Position numbers and translations under genes: made by a program | Shown: one piece after another, positions 55,582 through 63,659 of the stretch | How the letters are laid out: each line of letters begins with the position of its first letter | Numbering within the stretch: the stretch's first letter is position 1 | Assembly (NCBI RefSeq): GCF_001940455.1 | Contig: NZ_MKQR01000026.1 | Location: 430,351-494,350, forward strand | DNA from: Actinokineospora bangkokensis | GTDB lineage: Bacteria > Actinomycetota > Actinomycetes > Mycobacteriales > Pseudonocardiaceae | Direction: 5' to 3' | DNA length: 64,000 bases | The notes under the pieces: model-generated | Seen by the model: only the letters and a program-made list of their open reading frames with translations | Told to the model about the DNA's origin: nothing | Databases searched by the model: none

Positions 55582-56082
55582 TCAGCGCTTGCGGCGCTGG
55601 AGGAAGTAGGCGGTGGACTCCGGGCGGAAGAGGTAGACCACGGCGGCGACGCGGAAGGCGATGTCGGCGAGGTCCCACATGAGCACGGGCGCGGGGCCGT
55701 CGGCGGCGACGGCGAGCAGGAAGCCGGCCGCGCCCATGGCGGCGAGCACGGCGAGCGCGACGCGGGCCCAGTTGCGGCCGCCGCGGGCCAGGAAGGCCAG
55801 CAGGGCGAAGAGGCCGAGCAGGAGCAGCACGCCGACGACCGCGCCGACGACGACGGTGGCGAAGGGGATCTGCGGGGCGTCGGGCACGCCCTCGGTGATC
55901 TCGTCGAGCATCGCCTGGAGCTGGGCGCGGTCGGTGGTGAGGCGCACGACCGTGCCGACGGCGCCGATGGACGCGCCAGCGAGGGTGAGCCAGACGGCGT
56001 GGTCGACCAGCTTGGGGCGGGGTGTGCGCTCGTCCTCGCGCGCCGGGGGCGCGGACTGGTAGGGCGGCATCGGTGGGGTCAC
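55582..56082 (-). CDS. Four-helix membrane protein, GRNWAR type (paralogue)
   Basis: A 166-residue protein with the same plan as its downstream neighbour: a Pro-rich N-terminus, helix, extracytoplasmic helix (DRAQLQAMLDEITEGVPDA), then LLGLFALLAFLARGGRNWARVALAVLAAMGAAGFLL and a final helix. GGAGGA lies ten bases before the GTG at 56082. The pair probably arose by tandem duplication. Function unknown. Confidence 0.7.
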   Translation of the reverse strand: MTPPMPPYQSAPPAREDERTPRPKLVDHAVWLTLAGASIGAVGTVVRLTTDRAQLQAMLDEITEGVPDAPQIPFATVVVGAVVGVLLLLGLFALLAFLARGGRNWARVALAVLAAMGAAGFLLAVAADGPAPVLMWDLADIAFRVAAVVYLFRPESTAYFLQRRKR

Positions 56083-56137
56083 TGCTGTCGGTCCTCCCCG
56101 CCCGCCGCGGCGGCGGGCACTCCCATCACGGCACCGG

Positions 56138-56578
56138 TCACCGCTGCCGTCCCGCCACCACCGGTGCCAGGACCTCCAGCAGGTCGTCCGGGAAGCGGGC
56201 CCAGCCGAGCACGGTGGAGCCGTCGTCGAGCTCCAGCGGCACCGGGTGGGTCTTGCGGGGGATGGCGTACCCGCCACCCAGCGGTCTGCACACCTCGGGG
56301 GCGTCGACGTCGGTGACCCTGGCCAGGCGGGACACGGCGATGACCTCGGTGCCCTGCCGCAGGGTCTCCTCGGTCAGCTCCACGACCCGGTCGACCCGGC
56401 GGGCGCGCACCCACAGCACGGTCAGGCCGAGCAGCAGCACCGCGGCGCCCGCCCAGGCGAGCGGGTGGCTGGGCCCGGTCAGCGCCTCCCAGCCCCACCC
56501 GGCGGCGCAGAACCCGGGTCCCCACAGCAGCGGCCACCACGTCGAGCCGGGTTCGCGGTAGAGCAGCGGCGCGCTCAT
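56138..56578 (-). CDS. DUF3093 membrane protein
   Basis: A 146-residue protein with two N-terminal helices (WWPLLWGPGFCAAGWGWEAL and PLAWAGAAVLLLGLTVLWV) and a cytoplasmic domain whose conserved stretch VDAPEVCRPLGGGYAIPRKTHPVPLELDDGSTVLGWARFPDDLL fits DUF3093. The ATG overlaps the upstream stop as ATGA, so it is coupled to the gene before it. Function unknown. Confidence 0.78.
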   Translation of the reverse strand: MSAPLLYREPGSTWWPLLWGPGFCAAGWGWEALTGPSHPLAWAGAAVLLLGLTVLWVRARRVDRVVELTEETLRQGTEVIAVSRLARVTDVDAPEVCRPLGGGYAIPRKTHPVPLELDDGSTVLGWARFPDDLLEVLAPVVAGRQR

Positions 56579-57093
56579 ACCTCGTCGTCCACGGCGAAGA
56601 ACGCCCGCGAGCCGGGCAGGTACAGCAGCACGACGCCGATGATGATCAGCAGGGCGGCGACGAGGCCGTAGATGGTGACGCGGCCGATGGTGTACTCGAA
56701 CAGCGCGGCGAACACAGACAGCACCACCAGCAGGGTGCGGGCCTTGCGCTCGCCCCGGCGCGCGGCGTGGGCGAGCAGGGCGAAGAACGCCAGGAACATG
56801 ACGCTGCCGACGAGCAGCCACCAGGACAGGCCCTTGGCGGTCTCGTGCATGTCCGGCAGGTCGCGGCCCTGGCTGCTGCGGATCTGCACCTCGGCCCACT
56901 CGTCGCGCAGGGCGAAGAACAGGACCGACCCGACCAGGCCGACCACCCCCGCGGCGAGGAACACCCAGAACGCGGCGCGCACCGGTCGGGGGGCCGGGGG
57001 CCTGCCCTCCCCGGCGGCCTCGACCTCGGCGGCGGTCGGCATCACCGGGGCCTCCCGGCGGGCGCGGTCCTCGGTGCCATCGGGCGTGCTCAC
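56575..57093 (-). CDS. Four-helix membrane protein
   Basis: A 172-residue protein with a Pro/Glu-rich cytoplasmic N-terminus and four helices (AFWVFLAAGVVGLVGSVLFFAL, WWLLVGSVMFLAFFALLA, TLLVVLSVFAALFEY, YGLVAALLIIIGVVLLYL). RRGERKARTLLVVLSV occupies the place of the GRNWAR segment in the nearby proteins. The GTG at 57093 is preceded by TAACCT seven bases upstream, a likely leaderless promoter. It heads a run of minus-strand membrane genes downstream of hemB. Confidence 0.7.
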   Translation of the reverse strand: MSTPDGTEDRARREAPVMPTAAEVEAAGEGRPPAPRPVRAAFWVFLAAGVVGLVGSVLFFALRDEWAEVQIRSSQGRDLPDMHETAKGLSWWLLVGSVMFLAFFALLAHAARRGERKARTLLVVLSVFAALFEYTIGRVTIYGLVAALLIIIGVVLLYLPGSRAFFAVDDEV

Positions 57094-57131
57094 GGCCCCG
57101 AGGTTACCCGCCGGTCGGTCCGCGGCGCGCC

Positions 57132-58109
57132 TCAGCCGCGGCGCAGCAGCCCGGCGGCCTCGGTGGCCCAGTAGGTGAGGATGACCTCGGCACCCGCGCG
57201 GCGGATGGCGGTCAGCGTCTCCATGATGGTGCGCTCGCGCTCCAGCCACCCGTTCGCCGCCGCGGCCTCGACCATCGCGTACTCGCCGGAGACCTGGTAG
57301 GCGGCCACCGGCACGTCCGACACCTCGTGCACGGCGCGGATGACGTCGAGGTAGGCCAGCGCGGGCTTGACCATCACCAGGTCGGCGCCCTCCTGCAGGT
57401 CCAGGTGCACCTCGCGCAGCGCCTCGCGGACGTTGCCGGGGTCCTGCTGGTAGGTCTTGCGGTCCCCGCGCAGCTGCGACTCCACGGCCTCGCGGAACGG
57501 CCCGAAGAACGCGGAGGCGAACTTGGCCGAGTAGGCCAGGATCCCGGTGTCGATGTGCCCCGCGGCGTCGAGCGCCTCCCGGACCACCCCGACCTGGCCG
57601 TCCATCATGCCGCTGGGCCCCACCAGGTGCGCCCCTGCGTCGGCCTGCGCCCGCGCCATGTCCGCGTACACGGCCAGCGTGGCGTCGTTGTCGACCTGCC
57701 CGTCGGCGTCCAGCACCCCGCAGTGCCCGTGGTCGGTGAACTCGTCGAGGCACAGGTCCGACATGAGCACGGTGTCGTCGCCCAGCTCGGCCCGCAGGTC
57801 CCGCAGCGCGACGTTGAGGATGCCGTCCGGGTCCACCCCGCCGGAGCCCACCGCGTCCCGCGTCTGCGGCACCCCGAAGACCATGATCCCCCCGACGCCC
57901 GCCGCCACGGCCTCGACGGCGGCCTTCCGCAGGCTGTCCCGGGTGTGCTGCACCATCCCGGGCATGCTCGCGATCGGCACCGGCTCGGTAGCGCCCTCCT
58001 TGACGAACACCGGCAACACCAACTGGTGCGGTGCCAGCACGGTCTCACCCACCATGCGGCGCAGCGCAGCAGTGCGCCGCAGGCGGCGGGGGCGGTGGTT
58101 GGGGAACAT
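57132..58109 (-). CDS. hemB: Delta-aminolevulinic acid dehydratase (porphobilinogen synthase)
   Basis: A 325-residue enzyme that condenses two 5-aminolevulinate molecules to porphobilinogen. The two active-site lysines are K196 ([10 protein letters not shown]) and K248 ([13 protein letters not shown]). The metal loop [13 protein letters not shown] (residues 118-130) is a mixed type with two of the zinc-site cysteines. AGGGAG lies six bases before the ATG. It lies 233 bases from the end of hemD, with a terminator between, so it is transcribed separately from rex-hemACD. Confidence 0.95.
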   Translation of the reverse strand: MFPNHRPRRLRRTAALRRMVGETVLAPHQLVLPVFVKEGATEPVPIASMPGMVQHTRDSLRKAAVEAVAAGVGGIMVFGVPQTRDAVGSGGVDPDGILNVALRDLRAELGDDTVLMSDLCLDEFTDHGHCGVLDADGQVDNDATLAVYADMARAQADAGAHLVGPSGMMDGQVGVVREALDAAGHIDTGILAYSAKFASAFFGPFREAVESQLRGDRKTYQQDPGNVREALREVHLDLQEGADLVMVKPALAYLDVIRAVHEVSDVPVAAYQVSGEYAMVEAAAANGWLERERTIMETLTAIRRAGAEVILTYWATEAAGLLRRG

Positions 58110-58271
58110 GCGGACTCCCTGCGGAAGCGGAACGGGCGGGCACCATCCGGCACCCACCCCTCCAGTGTCCCGCAACCCCGCGGCCACCGTCCCCCGCCCC
58201 GACCCCGGGTGGCGCTGGTGGGCAGGCCCAAGATCAGCAGGCCGGGACGCAGGCAGTGCCCCGGGAGACGC

Positions 58272-58329
58272 CGCCGCCCCCTCGTCCCACCGGGCCGGGA
58301 ACGAGGCCGGGTGGGGCGAGGGGGCGGCG
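58272..58329 (-). terminator. Terminator hairpin of the rex-hem operon
   Basis: CGCCGCCCCCTCG (58272-58284) pairs exactly with CGAGGGGGCGGCG (58317-58329), continued inward by CCCACC/GGTGGG with one mismatch. It begins 13 bases after the hemD stop. It is very GC-rich with no U tract, as expected for this kind of genome. Confidence 0.7.
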
Positions 58330-58342
58330 GGAGCGGGCTACC

Positions 58343-59875
58343 TCAGCGGCGGGCGCGCTTGGTCTTGCGCGGGGGCGGGAGGGCGCCTTCCGCGCGCAGC
58401 CGGGCGGCGTGCTCGGCCAGGGCGTCCACCAGCGCGGGCACGGTGGCGTGCTCGGGCTGGACGTCGACGCGCAGGCCGAACTCGCGGGCGGTCTCGGCGG
58501 TCTTGGGGCCGATGCACGCCACGAGGGTGCGGGTGTGCGGCTTGCCCGCGATGCCGACCAGGTTGCGGACGGTGGAGGACGAGGTGAAGCAGACCGCGTC
58601 GAAGCCGCCGGTCTTGATCATCTCGCGGGTGTCGGCGGGCGGGGGGGCCGCGCGGACGGTGCGGTAGGCGGTGACGTCGTCGATCTCCCAGCCGCGGTCG
58701 CGCAGGCCCGCGGCGAGGGTCTCGGTGGCGATGTCGGCGCGGGGAAGCAGGACGCGCTCCACCGGGTCGAGGATGTCGTCGTAGGGCGGGAAGTCCGCGA
58801 GCAGGCCCTCGGAGGACTGCTCGCCGGAGGGGACCAGCTCGGGGTTGATGCCGAACGAGCGGACCTTCTCCGCGGTGGCCTCGCCGACGCAGGCGATCTT
58901 GACGCCGGAGAAGGCGCGGGCGTCGAGGCCGAACTCCGCGAACTTCTCCCAGACCGCGCGCACGGCGTTGGTGGAGGTGAAGATGACCCACTGGTAGCGG
59001 CCGTCCACCAGGCCCTTGACCGAGCGCTCCATCTGCGCGGGGCTGCGCGGGGGCTCGACGGAGATGGTGGGGACCTCGCTGGGGATGGCGCCGTGCAGGT
59101 GCAGGCGCTCGCTCATCTCGCCCGCCTGGTCCTTGGTGCGCGGCACCAGCACGCGCCAGCCGTAGAGGGCCCGGGACTCCCACCACGACAGCTTGGAGCG
59201 CGCCGCGGCGGCCTGGCCGACGGTCACCACGAGGTGACCGGAGATCTCACCGGCGTCGGCGGCCAGCGAGGCCAGGGTGGTGTCGACGGTGCGCTGGCTG
59301 GTGGCGGTGCCGTCGGCGGTCACCGCGACCGGGGTCTGCGCGGCGAGCCCGTGCTCGACCAGCGAGGACGCCGCCTCGGCCAGGTGGCTGGCGGAGGCGT
59401 GCAGCACGATCGGGCCGGGCGCGGCGGCCAGCGCCGCCCAGTCGACCTCGCCGCGGACGTCGACCTCGGTGTGCCCGGAGCCGAGCGCGATGCCCGCGTA
59501 GGCGGGCACGGCGGTGGCGGGCGAGACGCCGGGGACGACGTCGAACACCGCGCTGGTGCGCGCGACCGCCTGCGCCTCGGCCACCACGGCCGAGTGGGTC
59601 AGCGGGTCGCCCGCGACCAGGCGGACGACGACGCGCCCGGCCTTGGCCTCGCCGGAGAGGTCCTTGGCGACGTCGGCGGGTTGGCCAACGGCCGGGCGCA
59701 CCTCGGCGTCGGGGTTGGCCAGCGCCAGCACGGCGGAGGGCACGTCGGGGTCGGTCACCACGAGCTCGGCCCGGTCGAGCAGCTCGCGCGCCCGAACGGT
59801 CAGCAGTCCGGCGTCGCCGGGGCCGGAGCCGACGAAGGCGACTCGCCCTGGGGACTTGCGTGCACGGGTGGTCAT
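58343..59875 (-). CDS. hemD: Bifunctional uroporphyrinogen-III methyltransferase / uroporphyrinogen-III synthase
   Basis: A 510-residue fusion. The N-terminal half is a CobA/SUMT-type domain (GRVAFVGSGPGDAGLLTVRARELL, RLVAGDPLTHS, VPGVSPATAVPAYAGIALGS). The C-terminal half is a HemD domain (GWRVLVPRTKDQAGEMSERLHLHGAIPSEVPTISVEPP through FDAVCFTSSSTVRNLV and CIGPKTAETAREFGL). It would make uroporphyrinogen III from HemC's product and possibly methylate it to precorrin-2 for sirohaem or cobalamin. The SUMT glycine-rich motif is partly altered (GDPLTH where GDPxxF is usual), so methyltransferase activity is less certain. The ATG at 59875 has GAGGAAG upstream. Confidence 0.92.
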   Translation of the reverse strand: MTTRARKSPGRVAFVGSGPGDAGLLTVRARELLDRAELVVTDPDVPSAVLALANPDAEVRPAVGQPADVAKDLSGEAKAGRVVVRLVAGDPLTHSAVVAEAQAVARTSAVFDVVPGVSPATAVPAYAGIALGSGHTEVDVRGEVDWAALAAAPGPIVLHASASHLAEAASSLVEHGLAAQTPVAVTADGTATSQRTVDTTLASLAADAGEISGHLVVTVGQAAAARSKLSWWESRALYGWRVLVPRTKDQAGEMSERLHLHGAIPSEVPTISVEPPRSPAQMERSVKGLVDGRYQWVIFTSTNAVRAVWEKFAEFGLDARAFSGVKIACVGEATAEKVRSFGINPELVPSGEQSSEGLLADFPPYDDILDPVERVLLPRADIATETLAAGLRDRGWEIDDVTAYRTVRAAPPPADTREMIKTGGFDAVCFTSSSTVRNLVGIAGKPHTRTLVACIGPKTAETAREFGLRVDVQPEHATVPALVDALAEHAARLRAEGALPPPRKTKRARR

Positions 59876-59895
59876 GTCAGGCCACACTTCCTCAT

Positions 59896-60858
59896 CTACT
59901 GCGCCTCGGGACCGGAGAGCACCCCGGCCCCGAGCTCCAGCAGCTCGGCGGCCACTGCGCGGCCGAGCTGCTCTCCTGCGGTCAGGTCACCGGTCGCCGA
60001 CGCGCGCATGATCTCGACCGGACCCGTCGGCTCGGCGCCGCGCGCGGTGGCGGCGGCGACACCGCGCAGGGACAGGCGGTGGACCACCCTGTCGTCCTGG
60101 TCGAGGTCTTCCACGACGTCGGCCAAAGCACCAACCGGGGCCGAGCAGCCCGCTTCGAGCGCGGCCAGCATGGCGCGCTCGGCGGCGACCGCCGCCCGGG
60201 TGGCATGGTCATCCACTGTGGACTGGAGGAGGTGCTCGACGTCGACGTCGTCGACCCGGCACTCCACCGCCAGTGCCCCCTGCGCGGGCGCGGGGAGCAT
60301 CTGGATGGGGTCGAGGGTCTCGGTGATCTCGTCGAGCCTGCCCAGCCGGGCGAGCCCGGCGCGGGCGAGCACCACGGCGTCGAGCTCGCCGTCGCGCACC
60401 TTCGTGATCCGGGTGTCCACATTGCCGCGGATCGGCACGATCACGTGACCGAGGCCGAGCGCGTGCAACTGCGCGGCCCGCCGGGGCGAGCCGGTGCCGA
60501 TCCGCGCGCCCGGCAGCAGCTCGCCCAGGGTGAGCCCGTCGCGCGCGATGAGCGCGTCGCGGGGGTCCTGGCGCTGCGGCACCGCGGCCAGCGACAGGCG
60601 CGGGTCCGGGGCGGTCGGCAGGTCCTTGTAGGAGTGCACCGCCACGTCGACGGTGCCGTCGGCCAGCGCGTCGCGCAGGGCCGAGGTGAACACCCCGACG
60701 CCGATCTCGGCGATGGGGGCGTGCGAGCGGTCGCCGGGGGTGCTGACCACGACGACCTCGGTGCGCGCGCCCGCGGCCTCCAGGGCGTCGGCGACGGTCT
60801 GGGTCTGGGTCAGCGCCAGCGCGGAGCCGCGGGTGCCGATGCGGATGGTGCGGTTCAC
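59896..60858 (-). CDS. hemC: Hydroxymethylbilane synthase (porphobilinogen deaminase)
   Basis: A 320-residue enzyme that polymerises four porphobilinogens into hydroxymethylbilane. The dipyrromethane cofactor attaches to C238 in [16 protein letters not shown]. Other signatures are [28 protein letters not shown] and [13 protein letters not shown]. The GTG start overlaps the hemA stop as GTGA, and hemD starts 20 bases after its stop. Confidence 0.96.
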   Translation of the reverse strand: MNRTIRIGTRGSALALTQTQTVADALEAAGARTEVVVVSTPGDRSHAPIAEIGVGVFTSALRDALADGTVDVAVHSYKDLPTAPDPRLSLAAVPQRQDPRDALIARDGLTLGELLPGARIGTGSPRRAAQLHALGLGHVIVPIRGNVDTRITKVRDGELDAVVLARAGLARLGRLDEITETLDPIQMLPAPAQGALAVECRVDDVDVEHLLQSTVDDHATRAAVAAERAMLAALEAGCSAPVGALADVVEDLDQDDRVVHRLSLRGVAAATARGAEPTGPVEIMRASATGDLTAGEQLGRAVAAELLELGAGVLSGPEAQ

Positions 60859-62159
60859 GGCGTGTCCTCACTGGGCGCGGCCACGGCGGCGGGCTTGGTC
60901 GGGTCGAGCTGGAACAGCTCGCGCAGCGCCTCGGCGTAGCCGGTGCCCGCGGGTCCGGAGGCCAGCTCCTTGACCCGCACGGTCGGGGTGTGCAGCAGCT
61001 TGTCGACGACCCGGCGGACGGTGCGCGCCAGCTCGCCGCGGGTGCCCGGGTCGAGGTCGGGCAGCCGGGAGTCCAGCCGCAGCAGCTCGGCGTCGACGAC
61101 CTCGGCGGCCCGCCTGCGCAGGGCGGTGACGGTGGGGGTGACCTCGGCGGAGCGCTGGGTGGCCAGGTAGCCGCGCAGCTCCTCGGCGACGATCTCGGCG
61201 GCCCGGCGGGTGTCGAGCCCGCTGGGCGCCTCGGCCAGCCTGCGCTGGAGGCTGACCAGGTCGACCACGTGCACCCCGGGCAGGTCCCCGACGCCGTCGG
61301 CGACGTCGCGGGGCATGCCCAGGTCGCAGATGGCCAGCGGGGCGGTGCGGGGGGCGACGGCCTCGGCGTCGAGCACCGCGCCGACCGCGCCGGTGCAGGA
61401 CACCACGACGTCGGCGGCGGCGACCAGCTCGCGCAGCCCGCCCAGGCCCACGACCGCGCGGGCCGGGACGCCCTGCTCGACCAGGGCGGCGGCCAGCCGC
61501 TCGCCGTTGGCCGCGGAGCGGTTGGCGATGGTGACCGAGCCGATGCCCGCGCGGCGCAGGGCCGCGGCCGACAGCCCGCCCATGGACCCGGCGCCGACGA
61601 CCAGCGCCCGGCGCCCGGCCAGCCCGCCGAGCACCCGCTCGGCGTCGGCCAGCGCCTCGCTGACCACCGACCCGCCGACCTGGTCGAGGCCGGTGTCGGT
61701 GTGCACGCGCTTGCCGATGCGCAGCGCCTGTTGGACCAGCTCGTGCAGGGTGCGCCCGACGGTGCCGCGCTCGGCGGCGGTGGCGTAGGCGGTGCGCACC
61801 TGGCCGAGGATCTGCGACTCGCCGACGACCATCGAGTCCAGGCCCGCGGCCACGGTGAACAGGTGCTCGACGGCGGCGGCGGCGTAGTGCACGTACAGGT
61901 GGTCGTAGAGGGCGGCGGGCTCGGTGCCCGCGTGCCGGGCGAGCACGCCGACGACGTCGGACAGGCCGGCGTGGAAGGCCTCGACGGTGGCGTAGACCTC
62001 GACGCGGTTGCACGTGGAGACCAGCACGACCTCGGTGACGTTCGGGCAGCGCAGCAGCTCGTCGAGCACCTTGGGCACCTCGGCGCCCGCGACCGTCACG
62101 CGCTCCAGCAAGCGGACGTCGGCGCTGCGGTGCGACATCCCGACCGCGAGCAGGCTCAT
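60855..62159 (-). CDS. hemA: Glutamyl-tRNA reductase
   Basis: A 434-residue enzyme that reduces glutamyl-tRNA(Glu) to glutamate-1-semialdehyde, the first step of the C5 haem pathway. The catalytic cysteine is C50 in [28 protein letters not shown] is the tRNA/substrate region and [14 protein letters not shown] the NADPH-binding motif. The ATG overlaps the rex stop as ATGA, so rex and hemA are translationally coupled, as in the Streptomyces rex-hemACD operon. Confidence 0.96.
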   Translation of the reverse strand: MSLLAVGMSHRSADVRLLERVTVAGAEVPKVLDELLRCPNVTEVVLVSTCNRVEVYATVEAFHAGLSDVVGVLARHAGTEPAALYDHLYVHYAAAAVEHLFTVAAGLDSMVVGESQILGQVRTAYATAAERGTVGRTLHELVQQALRIGKRVHTDTGLDQVGGSVVSEALADAERVLGGLAGRRALVVGAGSMGGLSAAALRRAGIGSVTIANRSAANGERLAAALVEQGVPARAVVGLGGLRELVAAADVVVSCTGAVGAVLDAEAVAPRTAPLAICDLGMPRDVADGVGDLPGVHVVDLVSLQRRLAEAPSGLDTRRAAEIVAEELRGYLATQRSAEVTPTVTALRRRAAEVVDAELLRLDSRLPDLDPGTRGELARTVRRVVDKLLHTPTVRVKELASGPAGTGYAEALRELFQLDPTKPAAVAAPSEDTP

Positions 62160-62950
62160 GACACCACCATCCCGTTGACCTGGCGCCCACCGGTCGCGGC
62201 GGCGTCGTCGGCCCGCCGCGCCACGTGGAACGACAGGACCTGGAGCTCGACCGCGAGGTCGACCTTGCGCACCTCGACGTGGTCGGGCACCTGCAGCACG
62301 ACGGGCGCGAAGTTCAGGATGCACTGCACGCCCGCCTCGACCAAGCGGTCGCACACCGTCTGCGCGGCGGGCGGGGGCGTGGCGATGACCCCGATGGACA
62401 CCTCGCGCTCGGAGCACACCCGGGGGATGTCGTCGATGTGGTGCACCGCGATCCCGCCCACCGGCACGCCCACCAGGTCCGGGTCGACGTCGAACAGGGC
62501 GGAGACGGGGAACCCGCGGCCGGGGAACCCGCCGTAGTTGGCCAGCGCGTGCCCCAGGTTGCCGATGCCCACCACGGCCACGCTGTGCTTGCGGGTCAGC
62601 CCGAGGATCCGCTCGATCTCCTCGATGAGCACGGTGACCTCGTAGCCGACGCCACGGGTGCCGTACGAGCCGATGTAGGACAGGTCCTTGCGCAGCTTGG
62701 CCGAGTTGACCCCGGCCGCGGCCGACAGCTCCTCGCTGGAGACGGTGACCGCCCCCTGCTCCTGCATCGCCGAGAGCACCCGCAGGTAGACCGCCAACCG
62801 CGCCACCGCGGCCTCCGGGACAGCCCGCGCCCGCTCCCGCGCCGCGGGCACGTCGGCCACGCGGGGGATCGGGGTGGTGATCTCAGCGGCGGTGGGGGCG
62901 GGAGGGGTGTCGCCGCCGACCCCGCCCCGCTGGCCTCGCTGTGCCGCCAC
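62156..62950 (-). CDS. rex: Redox-sensing transcriptional repressor Rex
   Basis: A 264-residue NADH/NAD+-sensing repressor. The winged-helix domain is at about residues 45-95 ([55 protein letters not shown] sequence). The Rossmann domain carries GIGNLG (128-133) in [19 protein letters not shown]. High NADH releases Rex from DNA and opens respiratory genes. The N-terminal 40 residues are a variable, Gly/Pro-rich leader. The GTG at 62950 has GAGGAG about eight bases upstream. An operator lies 52 bases before the start, consistent with autoregulation, and two more lie before nuoA. Confidence 0.95.
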   Translation of the reverse strand: MAAQRGQRGGVGGDTPPAPTAAEITTPIPRVADVPAARERARAVPEAAVARLAVYLRVLSAMQEQGAVTVSSEELSAAAGVNSAKLRKDLSYIGSYGTRGVGYEVTVLIEEIERILGLTRKHSVAVVGIGNLGHALANYGGFPGRGFPVSALFDVDPDLVGVPVGGIAVHHIDDIPRVCSEREVSIGVIATPPPAAQTVCDRLVEAGVQCILNFAPVVLQVPDHVEVRKVDLAVELQVLSFHVARRADDAAATGGRQVNGMVVS

Positions 62951-63001
62951 GCTGGTACTCCTCGACGGGAAGTGTCTCCGGGTTGGTGACCACGGTACCG
63001 C

Positions 63002-63019
63002 TTGTGAACGCGTGCACAA
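63002..63019. promoter_or_regulatory. Rex operator upstream of rex
   Basis: TTGTGAACGCGTGCACAA matches the Rex consensus TTGTGAA-N4-TTCACAA with one substitution in the right half. It is 52 bases upstream of the rex start codon. Autoregulation of rex-hemACD is established in Streptomyces, and the site predicts the same here. Confidence 0.8.
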
Positions 63020-63249
63020 AGTCAGTGGCCAGGGGCTTGACGCACGCCACACCAGGCCCTGAGCACCACCCGATCGGCGCAGTCCCACCCGAGCGGACGT
63101 CGAGCGCGCGGGCCGGTCCGCCTCGACCGCAGGGGGGCGGGAGCGGGAGGCGCCGGCAGCCGGCGGGAGCGTCCCCCCGCCGGCGCCAGGCACCCGGACT
63201 CGTGGTCGACCTTCCCCGTCGACCACGTCCGGAGAACCCAGCATAGCAC

Positions 63250-63277
63250 ACCCGATCGAACACGTGTTCGATCGGGT
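63250..63277. promoter_or_regulatory. Perfect palindrome containing an SOS-box (LexA site) match
   Basis: All 28 bases are a perfect inverted repeat. The centre ATCGAACACGTGTTCGAT contains CGAAC-ACGT-GTTCG, an exact fit to the LexA-binding consensus of Gram-positive and mycobacterial SOS boxes (CGAACRNRYGTTYG). It lies about 300 bases upstream of rex and no other gene start is visible nearby, so its target is unclear. Confidence 0.6.
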
Positions 63278-63659
63278 TTGGCGCTGCCGTGTTCGCCAAC
63301 TCCGCCCCCGGGGGATGGGTGGGCGCGGGGCGCCGGTGCTAGCGGCGTCGGGCAGCGGGTGACGGGCGCCGCGCCAAGGGGCTGGAGAGCGGGGCGCCGG
63401 GCTGCCGGGTGCGTGAGCGCACCGATCGCGGGGTGGCGGGCTCAGGGTGCGCGGGGTTGCGGGCCGCAAGGCGCCGAGCCCGAAGTGGGATGCCGGAGCG
63501 CCGAGGGCGCGAGAGCGCCGGGTGCTGGGATGCCGGGGCGCTGCGGAGCGAGCGCTGGGGCGTTCGGGGCGGGGTACGGGGATGCCGAGGCAGCTGGGCG
63601 CGCCGAAGCGCGGAGGCGAGACGCGGGCGGCCCTGCGCGGGCTGACAGACCGGCGGCGA

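Noticed and set aside
62883..63299. Minus-strand frame starting inside the 28-base palindrome
   Set aside because: It overlaps the rex start and the Rex operator in another frame, shows no family resemblance and lacks codon bias.
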